Shown in pieces: positions 25,305 to 34,754 of a stretch of 64,000 bases of DNA; within the stretch, counting starts at the first letter, position 1, and each line of letters begins with the position of its first letter. Under the pieces are notes generated by a model, which saw only the letters and a list, made by a program, of their open reading frames with translations, had not been told where the DNA came from and ran no database searches. A program made the translations under genes and the position numbers. The stretch comes from Shewanella sp. MR-4 (GTDB lineage Bacteria; Pseudomonadota; Gammaproteobacteria; Enterobacterales; Shewanellaceae), in NCBI RefSeq assembly GCF_000014685.1, contig NC_008321.1, positions 1,674,001 to 1,738,000 of the forward strand, given 5' to 3'.

Positions 25305-27194
25305 TTAGGATTTGGGTTTAAGCTTCTGATTTCCAAAGGCATGGCTTTGCCTAAAGGCGGCCAGCGGATTATCTATTCCGCCCGCAAACCGCAGATTTTT
25401 TTCCCTGTCGGCAAGGTCAATCATCTGCTGGTTGTTATTGAGCTGAATGCGATTCAGGCAAGTGCGGACGAAGCTGTCTTTAAAGAGATCGTATTGTGCA
25501 AATTTGTCTGCCAACTGCGGATGCTGCGCTTGATAGTCACGCACATTGTCTGCCACAAGCTCCCAAAATTGCGCTTCGCTGACCTCGGTTTGCTTATCCA
25601 GAATTGGCGCTAAGTAACGGAAAATACAGTCAAAAATATCGAGCAAGATATAGTTGAGCTTCATCTCTTCCTCAAGCTCGACCGCAAGGCGCTGCACTTC
25701 TTGCGGCAGTGGTTCGCTGCCGTTGAGTACAGCGACTTCTTCGCCGATATCCTTCATCAATATTTTGACCGGGATGCCGGCATCGAGCACCAAAATCAGG
25801 TTCTCGCCATGGGGCATAAACACCAGATCGTAGGCAAAGAAGGCGTGCAGTAATGGCGATAAGTAGAGGTTGAGATAGCGCTTGACCCACTCCTTGGCGC
25901 TTAAGCCCGAGTGCTTGATTAAGGCGGCAAGCAGGGCTTGCTCCTGATGATCGACGTGTAATAGTGCCGCCATGGTCATCAGGGTTTGCTGCGGCTCAAT
26001 GTGCGGCAGCGGACTCTCGCGCCACAGCGCCGACAGCATTTTCTTATAGGCGCTATCTTGGGTAAGTGCCTCTTCGTAATACCTGTGGTGATAACCAATC
26101 GCGGCAATTTCTTTTAGGATCACAAAACCTTGTTCGGCAAAATAGCTGTCGCTTTCGATAAGATCGGCCACCCAAGCGTTGATCTGCGGGGTGCAGCTCA
26201 TATACAGCGGCGAAAGCCCACGCATAAAGCCCATGTTTAAGATAGAAAGCGCGGTTTTGACGTAGCATTTTTGCGGCGCGCTTAAGTTAAAGAAGGTGCG
26301 GATCGATTGTTGAACTTGATAGCAATCTTGGCTTTCGCCGAGATAAATGATGTCGCCGCGGGCGATTTCGCCGGCAAAGGTACGGGCAATTTTTTCGCGC
26401 CACTGCCAAGGATGAACGGGCATAAAATAAAAGCTATCGGCCGCTTGCCCCAGTGCGCTTAAGTGTTGTTGAAACTTGGTGAACTGTTCGCCAAGCTCCT
26501 GTTTTAACAAGCTATCATGGTCTAATCCTTCGAGGGAGGAGAAGGTGGTTTTGTCCTTACGCACCGCAATCCACACTAGCTGAAGCGCGCTGGCACTCTC
26601 GGGGGCAAATTGGTCATAGTCCTGCATATCAAAACCAATACGGCCATTGTTGGCGATAAACACCGGATGCCCCTCGGTCATGCCCGCCTCAATCGTTTGA
26701 TAATCGGCCTTAGCGAGTGTAGTGGCGGGGATAGCTTGATGGGCCAACTTGTAGGCCTTGCTGTAGAGGGTGCTGGTGATTTCTTCAAGGTAAGTGGGCA
26801 ACAGAGTTTCACTCATGCCCAAGGCATCTTTCAGTTTGATAATCAAACTCATGGCATCGAGTGGCTTGTCTTGGCCCGCGCTGCTGACTCGAATCGACCC
26901 TGCTTCTATCTCAAGGTGGTCGAGCTGATAATGGCGCGCGCTGAAGTAATAGGTGCAGTCCTTGAGCCTCAGTTCATAGTGATTGATGCCTGCCGCTTGG
27001 CGGTATATCTGTGGGCTGATGATCTTCTCATGGGTAAATTCGCAGAGGATTTTCTTCACTAAATGGCGATTGGCCGCCTGCCAATATTCCGGCATTAAGT
27101 GGGCGGGGACGTGCGGGTGGGCTGCGGCCTCCAGCGTGGGGAATTCGGCTTGAGTGAATGGCTTGAGTAATGCGCGGTTAGTGGCTAAGTTCAT
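25305..27194 (-). CDS. pubC: Putrebactin synthase, IucA/IucC (NIS) family
   Basis: NRPS-independent siderophore synthetase of 629 residues. It uses ATP to join, and then close into a ring, two N-hydroxy-N-succinyl-putrescine units. IucA/IucC marks are GHPVFIANNGRIGF, PVHPWQWREK (the HPxxP/HPWQ active-site region), KCYVKTALSILNMGFMRGLS and ALLHVDHQEQALLAAL. The C-terminal FhuF-like subdomain has DLVFMPHGENLILVLDAG. Its ATG overlaps pubB by four bases. It is closest to AlcC/PubC by context (monooxygenase and acyltransferase upstream, hydroxamate receptor downstream). Confidence 0.93.
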   Translation of the reverse strand: MNLATNRALLKPFTQAEFPTLEAAAHPHVPAHLMPEYWQAANRHLVKKILCEFTHEKIISPQIYRQAAGINHYELRLKDCTYYFSARHYQLDHLEIEAGSIRVSSAGQDKPLDAMSLIIKLKDALGMSETLLPTYLEEITSTLYSKAYKLAHQAIPATTLAKADYQTIEAGMTEGHPVFIANNGRIGFDMQDYDQFAPESASALQLVWIAVRKDKTTFSSLEGLDHDSLLKQELGEQFTKFQQHLSALGQAADSFYFMPVHPWQWREKIARTFAGEIARGDIIYLGESQDCYQVQQSIRTFFNLSAPQKCYVKTALSILNMGFMRGLSPLYMSCTPQINAWVADLIESDSYFAEQGFVILKEIAAIGYHHRYYEEALTQDSAYKKMLSALWRESPLPHIEPQQTLMTMAALLHVDHQEQALLAALIKHSGLSAKEWVKRYLNLYLSPLLHAFFAYDLVFMPHGENLILVLDAGIPVKILMKDIGEEVAVLNGSEPLPQEVQRLAVELEEEMKLNYILLDIFDCIFRYLAPILDKQTEVSEAQFWELVADNVRDYQAQHPQLADKFAQYDLFKDSFVRTCLNRIQLNNNQQMIDLADREKNLRFAGGIDNPLAAFRQSHAFGNQKLKPKS

Positions 27195-27874
27195 CGGTTT
27201 ACCTGTAAAATGATAGGGTTAACAGCGGTTGCGTGGGTCGCATGAGTTGTTTGAGTTGCATGAGTTGCTAGGGATGCAGTGCGCTGCATAAAAGGTGTGC
27301 TGGTCTTTTGCGCTAATTGGCGACTCTCTGCGCTACAAATGCCGAGGAATGCGGCTTTACTGCGCAGTTGAATGGCTTTTTGGTAGCGGATCCCAATTTG
27401 GCTATTTAAGCGGTGGATCTTGTGATTCTGCTGATCTGGCTCGACCACCATTCGTTTAAAGGCGAGCGTGTCGAGAATAAGCTCGGCAATAGCCTGCATC
27501 ACTTGGCCAGACAAGCCATGAACGGGTTTGCCCTCAAGTGGCGCGAGGATGAGGTGCATGCCGCAATCGAGCCGCTCCACGGCGTAATGTTCACCCACTT
27601 CATCGTGGGCGGGATCGTATAACTCCACCATAAACAGCGGTTTGGCTTGCCATTCACCGATCAGCGCGAGCTTGTGCTCGCTTGGCGCCATCGCTCGAGC
27701 AAGTGCATCGAGACTCATCCCCTGCATCCCCCAAAAGCGGGCATAGTCTTGGTTAAACCAGCGCTGCAGCATAGACAGGTGTTGCGGGAGATTGAGTGGT
27801 TTAAACACAAACTCATCAATCACAATGGGCTTTGAGAGTGAGGCCGCACAGTGGCGACTCCATTGGCTGGCCAT
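27191..27874 (-). CDS. pubB: Acyltransferase of putrebactin synthesis
   Basis: GNAT-fold enzyme of 227 residues related to AlcB and IucB; it should succinylate N-hydroxyputrescine. Core motifs are LPQHLSMLQRWFNQDYARFW, GEWQAKPLFMVELYDP and HLILAPLEGKP. The region from VVEPDQQNHKIHRLN to GIRYQKAIQL is the acyl-CoA part of the fold. The last about 40 residues are an unusual Thr/Ala/His-rich tail (ATHATQTTHATHAT) encoded by short GCATGAGTTG-type repeats at 27225-27270. It overlaps pubA by one base and pubC by four. Confidence 0.9.
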   Translation of the reverse strand: MASQWSRHCAASLSKPIVIDEFVFKPLNLPQHLSMLQRWFNQDYARFWGMQGMSLDALARAMAPSEHKLALIGEWQAKPLFMVELYDPAHDEVGEHYAVERLDCGMHLILAPLEGKPVHGLSGQVMQAIAELILDTLAFKRMVVEPDQQNHKIHRLNSQIGIRYQKAIQLRSKAAFLGICSAESRQLAQKTSTPFMQRTASLATHATQTTHATHATAVNPIILQVNR

Positions 27875-29364
27875 TACTGCGCCTCCTTGTTCGGCGCCAT
27901 CAAGACCGACACACTGCCGCCCGAAGGACTTATCCGCAGTGCTGCCTGTGGCTCACAATTACTATTTTGTGTAGGTTGCGCCGCCGAAGATAGTGGCTTG
28001 CTTGGTATGGCTTTTGTTGCCGAATAGGTGCTGCTGGTGGGCTGGCTTTGCCGCGCGTGGATCTTAGTTGGATCAAAGGTTTGGAAGGCGATACTGTCTT
28101 CAATCGAATAGGGCGCGTAACCTAAAACCGCTTGCAGAATCGTCGCATTGCGATAGCAGCCCATGCCCAGATCCGGTGAGCTGATGCCATGGGTATGCAG
28201 GCCCGCATTTTGGATAAAAATATCGCCTCTGACATCGATGCCATAATCCCGTTGAATGGCGAGTTGGCCGCGATCATCAAATTCAATTTGTGATTTAATG
28301 CCTTGAATAAATTCGGGTAAACGATATTGATAGCCAGTGCCTAAGACGACGGCGCCCGTCTGTTGCTCGAGGGCATATTCCTGTTCGAGGTGGTTGAATT
28401 TGAGTGTCAGCGTGTCCCCCGAGGTCTCTATCTTATCGAGCGCCACGTTGGTCAGCAGTTGGCATTGGATATCGCTGACTAAACGTTTTTGGTAAAGCAG
28501 GTCATAAATATCGTTGATTAACTCGGCATTGATCCCCTTGTAGAGAGATTTTTGATTCGCAATCAGGCGACTGCGTTTTTCTGGCGACAGTTCGTGGAAG
28601 TAATCCACATAATCTGGCGAAGTCATTTCTAGGGTGAGTTTGGTGTATTCCAGCGGATAAAAGCGTGGCGAACGGGTCATCCAATTTAATTGATAACCAT
28701 AGGTATCAATATCTTGCAGAAGATCGTAAAAGATTTCCGCGGCGCTTTGACCACTGCCGATCACGGTAATGGCGCTTTGGCTCTGCAGGTAGGTTTTTTG
28801 CTGCATATAGCTGGCGCTATGCATCACACGGGGATCGTGTAGCGGGCAATTGTCTGGCACATAGGGCGTGGTGCCCGTGCCGAGCACCAGTTTGCGGCAC
28901 AAATAGGTTTGGGGCTGGCCGCTGCGTCTATCCACACCCGTAACATGGTAGATACCTTCTCCGGCGTTGTAATCGAGTTGGGTGACCTTAAAACCGAATC
29001 TCAGGTTGGAGAGTTGTTTGCTAACCCATTGACAATACTGGTTATACTCATTCCGTGGCAGGAAAAAGTTTTCACGGATATAAAAGGGATACAACCTGCC
29101 AGTTTGCTTGGCAAAATTGAGGTAACTATAGCGGCTGGTGGGATCGGCCATGGTCACTAAGTCGGACATAAACGGTGTTTGTAGCCGAGAGGCGCTGAGC
29201 AGCATACCTGGATGCCAATCAAACTCGGTTTTGGCATCTAAAAACAAACAGCTAAAGTCATCGATAGGTTCACTCAGGGCGGCCAATCCGAGATTGAATG
29301 GACCTATGCCGATACCGAGTAGATCGAAAATCCTGCGATCATTTTCCTTTTTTGGGGTAGTCAC
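27874..29364 (-). CDS. pubA: Putrescine N-monooxygenase of putrebactin synthesis
   Basis: FAD- and NADPH-dependent N-hydroxylase of 496 residues, first enzyme of the pathway. The FAD motif is LLGIGIGPFNLGLAAL near the N-terminus, the substrate region HPGMLLSASRLQTPFM, the NADPH motif ITVIGSGQSAAEIF near residue 200, and GTGYQYRLPEF near 340. The GTG start at 29364 has AGGAGG five bases upstream. After about residue 435 there is a low-complexity Ser/Thr/Pro tail not needed by the enzyme class. It heads the pub operon behind a Fur box. Confidence 0.93.
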   Translation of the reverse strand: MTTPKKENDRRIFDLLGIGIGPFNLGLAALSEPIDDFSCLFLDAKTEFDWHPGMLLSASRLQTPFMSDLVTMADPTSRYSYLNFAKQTGRLYPFYIRENFFLPRNEYNQYCQWVSKQLSNLRFGFKVTQLDYNAGEGIYHVTGVDRRSGQPQTYLCRKLVLGTGTTPYVPDNCPLHDPRVMHSASYMQQKTYLQSQSAITVIGSGQSAAEIFYDLLQDIDTYGYQLNWMTRSPRFYPLEYTKLTLEMTSPDYVDYFHELSPEKRSRLIANQKSLYKGINAELINDIYDLLYQKRLVSDIQCQLLTNVALDKIETSGDTLTLKFNHLEQEYALEQQTGAVVLGTGYQYRLPEFIQGIKSQIEFDDRGQLAIQRDYGIDVRGDIFIQNAGLHTHGISSPDLGMGCYRNATILQAVLGYAPYSIEDSIAFQTFDPTKIHARQSQPTSSTYSATKAIPSKPLSSAAQPTQNSNCEPQAALRISPSGGSVSVLMAPNKEAQ

Positions 29365-29565
29365 TTACGCCTCCTTAAGTTCCAGTTGCCAACCGAAACT
29401 GTGGTTGTCATCATCGGCTGATGGGCAAGTTGGAGTGTTCTCTCTGCCTCAGCCGAGTGAGTCATTCCCTTATCTTGCGGATCAGGATCGGTTCCATGTG
29501 TTGCGCATAAGCTGAGGATGAGTGCATCAGCGCAACGGCGAATAAATTAGCATTCGAAAAATTAC

Positions 29566-29586
29566 AAATGCAAACCATTCTCATTT
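29566..29586 (-). promoter_or_regulatory. Fur box of the pub operon
   Basis: On the minus strand the sequence reads AAATGAGAATGGTTTGCATTT. The half AAATGAGAAT matches the Fur consensus well; the other half is weaker. TTGCAT and TAATTT, 18 bases apart, overlap or follow it as a possible -35/-10. It is about 200 bases from the pubA start, implying a long 5' untranslated region or a second promoter. Confidence 0.7.
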
Positions 29587-29896
29587 GATGATTGTCGGAG
29601 GTGTCGTACTTTTGACTGGGAAATAAAGGGCTGAAATATGGTTTGCTAGTAAGGGAGCTGCCGTAGCATAAAATGAGTAAAACATGTTCTTAAGAATGTT
29701 TTTTAAAAATATTCAAAGCAAAAACAGTGAATTACATTTAAGTTAACGTCGGATTTATTTCGGGCTGCCAGCATTGCAGGACGCAGGTTTAAGCAACGAA
29801 AGTGTGAGTCAATCTTGAGTGTAAATCGACTGTAAATCCGAGTCATTGACTGGGTTATTAGGCGGAATTTAGGGCAACGCGGAGAGGGAAGGCATA
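29587..29896. other. Intergenic region between the pub promoter and the DUF2798 gene
   Basis: About 310 A/T-rich bases, including TTCTTAAGAA, without a coding frame. Apart from the Fur box at its left edge I see no further operator. Confidence 0.4.
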
Positions 29897-29920
29897 AAAG
29901 CCATTTGGGAAAATGGCTTT
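29897..29920 (-). terminator. Terminator of the DUF2798 gene
   Basis: AAAGCCATTT / AAATGGCTTT, a 10-bp perfect stem with a GGGA loop, 17 bases after the stop; followed on the minus strand by TTATGCC. Confidence 0.7.
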
Positions 29921-29936
29921 AAACGCGAAGATGAAC

Positions 29937-30221
29937 CTAAGGTAATTGCACAAAGGCGGCGGTTAACTTTCGAACTAAGGGTAATACCATCAGTAAGGTT
30001 GGGAAGGCCACTGCCCATGAAATCCCCCACGCACTCAGCCAAAGCTCAACAAATTGCGCCGATGCACCGACACCGTTGAAGGTACTGATCCCTGATACTA
30101 TGCAGCTCATTAAAATCGAAAGAAAAAATGGCATCACAACCGTAGCGTATTTAGCGGGCAGCTTAGGCGTACCAAAGAGCGTGCGGGGCTTGGGAGTCGG
30201 GACTGAGTTTACGCTAGACAT
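29937..30221 (-). CDS. DUF2798 family membrane protein
   Basis: Small membrane protein of 94 residues with two hydrophobic helices (about 28-48 and 62-84). LPAKYATVVMPFFLSILMSC, VSGISTFNGVG and SAWGISWAVAFPTLLMVLPL are the pattern of DUF2798. Function is unknown. GAGG lies five bases before the ATG at 30221. It is a single-gene unit between the pub promoter and the trp region. Confidence 0.83.
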   Translation of the reverse strand: MSSVNSVPTPKPRTLFGTPKLPAKYATVVMPFFLSILMSCIVSGISTFNGVGASAQFVELWLSAWGISWAVAFPTLLMVLPLVRKLTAAFVQLP

Positions 30222-30473
30222 TAAAACCTCAATAGGTGGTGCTTTTGCAAAAGCTGTTAGGTCAGCAGATTAGGTGAAAGCATTTTTTGGCGAAAGACGT
30301 TAGGGATTGCGCTGTAGGCATTGAGCTTATCAAACCTTAAGCACAATCGGTTCGCCATTTTAGGGGCAAAATCCCCTAAAAGCCATTTGCACTTAGCCTC
30401 GATTGAGTTTCTGGCCATTGCTCTGGAAAGCCTGCGCGAAAACGGGAGCACTGCGTTAATATTGAGTCCAGCC
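30222..30473. other. Intergenic region between two small minus-strand genes
   Basis: About 250 bases with no convincing ORF or hairpin. Confidence 0.35.
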
Positions 30474-30899
30474 TTAATCTTGCCAGTTAGTCACCCATAA
30501 TTCCCCGGTGACATTAACCCAATGACCACGGGAAATCGGAGAGGTGCCCAGTTCGTTATCGAAGGGAAGGGGGAGGCTCGATTGCAGTAAATACACAGTA
30601 TCATCGGGCGTTTGGGTGATCTCAACGATTTGCCCGGATGCCTCAAAGTGACAATTATGTTTAGGGAATTGCAGACTCTGGCGGTGTTCAATGATGTCGG
30701 TCTGTAGGTTTGCCTTGGCTAAGCGGCCGAAGAGTTCAACCTTAACCCACTGATTCAACGGAAAACGTTGTTTAGCCTGTTGATCGCTACCCTGATAATA
30801 AAACCATACTGGGGCGCCATTATCGCATTGGGCGGCGACTTCACCTTGAAAACCACAGCCCCAAGGCGTGACGTCGAGAATATAGATTTGATACTGCAT
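30474..30899 (-). CDS. Hypothetical protein with OB-fold-like strand pattern
   Basis: Cytoplasmic protein of 141 residues that I do not recognise. It is rich in aromatic residues and short predicted beta strands (QYQIYILDVTPWGCGFQGEV, VWFYYQG, WVKVELFGRLAKA, HWVNVTGELWV). An OB-fold is only a guess. The ATG at 30899 has GGA seven bases upstream and is preferred to one six codons earlier. It is preceded by the trpA terminator, so it is transcribed on its own. Confidence 0.6.
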   Translation of the reverse strand: MQYQIYILDVTPWGCGFQGEVAAQCDNGAPVWFYYQGSDQQAKQRFPLNQWVKVELFGRLAKANLQTDIIEHRQSLQFPKHNCHFEASGQIVEITQTPDDTVYLLQSSLPLPFDNELGTSPISRGHWVNVTGELWVTNWQD

Positions 30900-31067
30900 A
30901 AAAAGTCCATTTACCATAACAAAACTGCCGATGTTACCGGCGTTATATTAACATCTCTTTCGCTAAGACATGAGACTCAGCGCCAAATATAAGCCTTGGG
31001 TTTGACAGTTTTAAGATGCAGTTGGTTCTCTGCTCGACATGGTTTTTGCCTTGGTACTTAATACCAT

Positions 31068-31095
31068 AAAAAAGGCCAAATCCGCAGATTTGGCC
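31068..31095 (-). terminator. Terminator of the trp operon
   Basis: GGCCAAATC / GATTTGGCC (loop CGCA), followed on the minus strand by six T. It lies about 30 bases after the trpA stop. Confidence 0.88.
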
Positions 31096-31125
31096 CTGAA
31101 TGATTGTATCACTCCGATGAGGCGA

Positions 31126-31962
31126 TTAGGTTGCCGCTTTCATTGCGCGGGTAAATTCGCCCAAGGTGGACAGCAGTTTTGCTTCATCCTGTTGATGAGC
31201 TTCGATAATTTTAACCACGGCCGAGCCAGAAATTGCACCCGCGGCGCCCGCTTGAATGGCGGCGCTCACTTGAGCCGGCTCGGCAATCCCAAAGCCTAAT
31301 AGCGGTGGCGGCGCATTAAATGCTTGCAGCTTAGCTAAAATTTCTTCAACGGGCGTTCCTGCCTTAGTGTCTGTGCCTGTTACACCGGCGCGGGACAATA
31401 GATAGGTATAGCCTTCGCCACTTTGGCTCACTTTTTCAAGGGTGTCGCTATCGGCATTGGGCGGCGCGATAAAAATCGGCGCGATACCGTGGGCCTTAGC
31501 GGCTTGAATAAATGGCGCAGCTTCTTCCACTGGCACATCGGCGATAAGTACTGAGTCCACGCCCGCTTGCTGCGCTTTGGCATAAAAAGCATCGATGCCA
31601 TTGGCGAATACGAGGTTCGCGTACAGTAATAACCCGATTGGCAGCTCTGGGTATTTCGCGCGAATTTGCGCTAATAAGTTGAAGCACTGTGTGGGCGTCG
31701 TACCCGCGGCGAGGGCTCTGAGGTTCGCGCCTTGGATCACAGGGCCGTCTGCCAGCGGATCGGAGAAGGGAAAGCCTAATTCCAGTGCATCGGCACCATT
31801 TTGCACTAAGGTGTCGATAATTTTCAGTGACAGCTCAGGGCTTGGATCGCCCAAAGTAACAAAGGGCACAAAGGCGCCGCGGCCTTCGGCTTTTAAACGG
31901 CTAAAAGCGGCGTGATAACGTCCAGCTTGATGAGGGATAGTTTGGGTTGCAGTGTTGCTCAT
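31126..31962 (-). CDS. trpA: Tryptophan synthase alpha chain
   Basis: TIM-barrel enzyme of 278 residues that splits indole-3-glycerol phosphate to indole and glyceraldehyde 3-phosphate and passes indole to TrpB. Signature ALELGFPFSDPLADGPVIQ contains the catalytic Glu and Asp. VPFVTLGDPSPE, LIADVPVEEAAPF, GYTYLLSRAGVTGT and GAISGSAVVKII (phosphate binding) follow in order. Last gene of the trp operon, five bases after trpB. Confidence 0.98.
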   Translation of the reverse strand: MSNTATQTIPHQAGRYHAAFSRLKAEGRGAFVPFVTLGDPSPELSLKIIDTLVQNGADALELGFPFSDPLADGPVIQGANLRALAAGTTPTQCFNLLAQIRAKYPELPIGLLLYANLVFANGIDAFYAKAQQAGVDSVLIADVPVEEAAPFIQAAKAHGIAPIFIAPPNADSDTLEKVSQSGEGYTYLLSRAGVTGTDTKAGTPVEEILAKLQAFNAPPPLLGFGIAEPAQVSAAIQAGAAGAISGSAVVKIIEAHQQDEAKLLSTLGEFTRAMKAAT

Positions 31963-31967
31963 CGTTG

Positions 31968-33158
31968 TTATTCCTCTTTACCGTTTAAAATGTCTGACAC
32001 AGTGAAAATATCCTTATCGCCTCGGCCCGAGAGGTTAACGACCAAAATGGTTTCTTTGGTACACTCTTTCGCTAGGCGCAGGGCGTAAGCGAGGGCGTGG
32101 GCCGATTCGAGCGCGGGGATAATCCCTTCGCTGCGAGCCAATAGTTGGAAAGCTTCTAGGGCTTCATCATCGGTGGCCGATTCGTAGCGCGCACGGCCTA
32201 TCGCGTTCAAATGGGCGTGTTGTGGGCCGACGGATGGGAAGTCAAGGCCCGCCGAAATTGAATAGGACTCTTCGATTTGGCCTTCACTGTCCTGCATCAA
32301 GGGCGCCTTCATACCAAAGAAAATCCCGGTTTTGCCATGTTTGAGTGGCGCGCCGTGCATATGGGTATCAATGCCTTTACCTGCGGGTTCGACCCCAATC
32401 AGCTCGACACTGGTTTCATCAATAAAGTCGGCAAACATACCAATGGCATTAGAGCCACCGCCGACACAGGCGATCACCGCATCGGGCAGACGACCTTCGC
32501 GCTCTAGCATTTGCTTCTTGGTTTCTTCACCGATCATACGTTGGAACTCACGCACTATGGTCGGGAAGGGATGCGGCCCTGCGGCTGTGCCTAAGAGATA
32601 GTGGGCTTTTTCATAGCTGCCTGACCAGTCGCGCATCGCCTCGTTACAGGCATCTTTTAAGGTGGCCGAGCCTGAGGTGACAGGAATGACTTCTGCGCCC
32701 ATCAAACGCATTCTAAATACGTTAGGTGATTGGCGGGCAACGTCTTTCGCGCCCATATACACTTTGCATTTTAATCCCAGCAGCGCACAGGCAAGGGCGG
32801 TGGCAACACCGTGCTGGCCAGCGCCGGTTTCGGCAATAATTTCCTTTTTACCCATACGTTTAGCCAGTAATGCTTGGCCTAATACTTGGTTGGTTTTATG
32901 GGCGCCGCCGTGGAGTAAATCTTCCCGCTTGAGGTAGATTTTTACCATAGGGTTAGGGCTTAAATTGCGGGTTAGTGTCAGTGCCGTTGGGCGACCCGCG
33001 TAGTTTTTTAGCAGGTCGGTAAACTCGGCTTGAAAGGATTCATCGGCCTGCGCTTCGACAAAGGCGTTTTCGAGTTGCTTGAGGGCGGGGACTAAAATCT
33101 GCGGCACATACATACCGCCGTATTCGCCGAAATAAGGGTTAAGCTTTAACTGTGACAT
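31968..33158 (-). CDS. trpB: Tryptophan synthase beta chain
   Basis: PLP enzyme of 396 residues joining indole and serine to tryptophan. The PLP lysine lies in LLHGGAHKTNQVLGQALL. AETGAGQHGVATALACALLG, ACVGGGSNAIGMF (phosphate loop) and LVVNLSGRGDKDIFTV are all present. There are 108 bases between trpCF and trpB, unusual for this compact operon; a small hairpin (CCTGT / ACAGG) and an AAGGA ribosome-binding site lie there, and a weak internal promoter is possible. Confidence 0.98.
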   Translation of the reverse strand: MSQLKLNPYFGEYGGMYVPQILVPALKQLENAFVEAQADESFQAEFTDLLKNYAGRPTALTLTRNLSPNPMVKIYLKREDLLHGGAHKTNQVLGQALLAKRMGKKEIIAETGAGQHGVATALACALLGLKCKVYMGAKDVARQSPNVFRMRLMGAEVIPVTSGSATLKDACNEAMRDWSGSYEKAHYLLGTAAGPHPFPTIVREFQRMIGEETKKQMLEREGRLPDAVIACVGGGSNAIGMFADFIDETSVELIGVEPAGKGIDTHMHGAPLKHGKTGIFFGMKAPLMQDSEGQIEESYSISAGLDFPSVGPQHAHLNAIGRARYESATDDEALEAFQLLARSEGIIPALESAHALAYALRLAKECTKETILVVNLSGRGDKDIFTVSDILNGKEE

Positions 33159-33266
33159 ACCTTGTTCCTTATCCTATTCATTTGTTTCGATGACGGTTTA
33201 GGTTAACGCCATCGAGTTTCAATTCTTGCTAGCCTGTACTTTGCACAGGTTTTTATAAAAGTGGGT

Positions 33267-34754
33267 CTAGAGTCGTAATTGACTAAATGCCGCTTGGATT
33301 TTCTCTGCCGACTTAATGCCGGGTGCGGTTTCGAGGCCAGAGTTAAAATCTAAACCGTAAAATCCTTGGGCATTGGCACGGGCAGCATTGTCAGCATTGA
33401 GGCCACCCGCGAGCATGGCCTCGGCTTTATGGGCAATAGGTAGTTGCCAATCAAAGGCTTGCCCAGTACCACCAAAACCTGCGTCATTCTTGCTATCAAA
33501 AAGATAACGCTGCACTCCTCTTGGCATAGCAGCAAGTTCGCTGCTTTGAGCATCGACACTGACCGCCTTCCAAATTTGGGTGTTCAGTCCGGCCTGTTGC
33601 AGTAATTGGCTTAGCTCGGCAATTTCCAGCTCAGTCTCGCTGCCGTGCAGTTGCAGCGCGGCTAAGCCACATTCTTGGGCGATACTCGCCATGAACTCAG
33701 GCGTGCTATTAACAAACACCCCGACAAACTCAATGGCGGGCAAATTAGCGGCGCGGTATTGCTGTACTAATTGTTTGGCGGCATCTTTAGTGAGCGCGCG
33801 TGGCGATTTTTCAGCAAAAATCAGCCCAGCATACACGGCGCCCGCAGTGGCCGCCGCTTGAATATCTTCAAGGCGGGTGAGGCCGCAGACTTTATTGTGA
33901 CCGAAGATCAATTTACGACAGGCTAAATCAATGTTTTCTTCGGCCATAATCGAGCTCCCGACCAAGAAGCCATCGACTAACGGACTTAAGCGGCGTACTT
34001 GTTCGTTAGTGTAAATGCCCGATTCGCTGATCACTACGCGATCGCTGCCGATGTGCGGCGCAAGGGCTTCTGTGGTGGCTAAATCGGTACTTAAATCTCG
34101 TAAGTTGCGGTTATTAATGCCAATAATAGGTGCATTTAAGACGATGGCGCGTTTCAGTTCTTCTTCATTGCTGACTTCGGTCAGCACATCGAGTTGATAC
34201 TTGGCCGCCTCGTTGGCAAGTTGCTGATATCGCTCATCATCGAGCACAGAAAGCATCAACAGAATCGCATCGGCGCCCTGATGAGCCGCTAATTTGATTT
34301 GATACTCATCAACAAAAAAGTCTTTACACAGAATCGGTTGACTCACTTTGGCCCGCACTTTCGGGATATAGTCCATGTCCCCTTGGAAAAATTGCTCATC
34401 GGTTAATACCGAAATCCCCGCAGCATATTGGGTATAAATAGAAGCGATGGCTTCGACATCAAAGTCTTTACGGATTAAGCCTTTGGATGGACTGGCTTTC
34501 TTGCACTCTAAAATATAACCCGCCTTCGGGGCTTTTAAGGCGGCAAATAGACTACGGTCCGAAATCTTGGGGGTTAAGCTGTCTTCAGGAAAACGCAACT
34601 TAAGGGCGGCGATATGGGCGGCCTTAGTATCGACGATACGGGTTAAAACGTTGGCTTTTGCTGTGCTGGTTTGCATGCTACCCCTTACATCCTGCGATGC
34701 TTGATTATCTTCCGAGCGATGCGCGTCGGGTTGTTGAATCTGTGCCATGGTCAT
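33267..34754 (-). CDS. trpCF: Bifunctional indole-3-glycerol phosphate synthase / phosphoribosylanthranilate isomerase
   Basis: Fused enzyme of 495 residues, as in E. coli TrpC. After a variable N-terminus, the IGPS domain (about 35-300) has LECKKASPSKG, LCKDFFVDEYQIKLA, LTEVSNEEEL, IGINNRNLRDLSTD and ISESGI. The PRAI domain (about 300-495) has VCGLTRLEDI (catalytic Cys), GLIFAEKSPRAL, LQLHGSE, LFDSKNDAGFGGTGQAFDW and AGGLNADN. The ATG at 34754 overlaps the trpD stop; a second ATG at 34748 has better ribosome-binding spacing. Confidence 0.97.
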   Translation of the reverse strand: MTMAQIQQPDAHRSEDNQASQDVRGSMQTSTAKANVLTRIVDTKAAHIAALKLRFPEDSLTPKISDRSLFAALKAPKAGYILECKKASPSKGLIRKDFDVEAIASIYTQYAAGISVLTDEQFFQGDMDYIPKVRAKVSQPILCKDFFVDEYQIKLAAHQGADAILLMLSVLDDERYQQLANEAAKYQLDVLTEVSNEEELKRAIVLNAPIIGINNRNLRDLSTDLATTEALAPHIGSDRVVISESGIYTNEQVRRLSPLVDGFLVGSSIMAEENIDLACRKLIFGHNKVCGLTRLEDIQAAATAGAVYAGLIFAEKSPRALTKDAAKQLVQQYRAANLPAIEFVGVFVNSTPEFMASIAQECGLAALQLHGSETELEIAELSQLLQQAGLNTQIWKAVSVDAQSSELAAMPRGVQRYLFDSKNDAGFGGTGQAFDWQLPIAHKAEAMLAGGLNADNAARANAQGFYGLDFNSGLETAPGIKSAEKIQAAFSQLRL

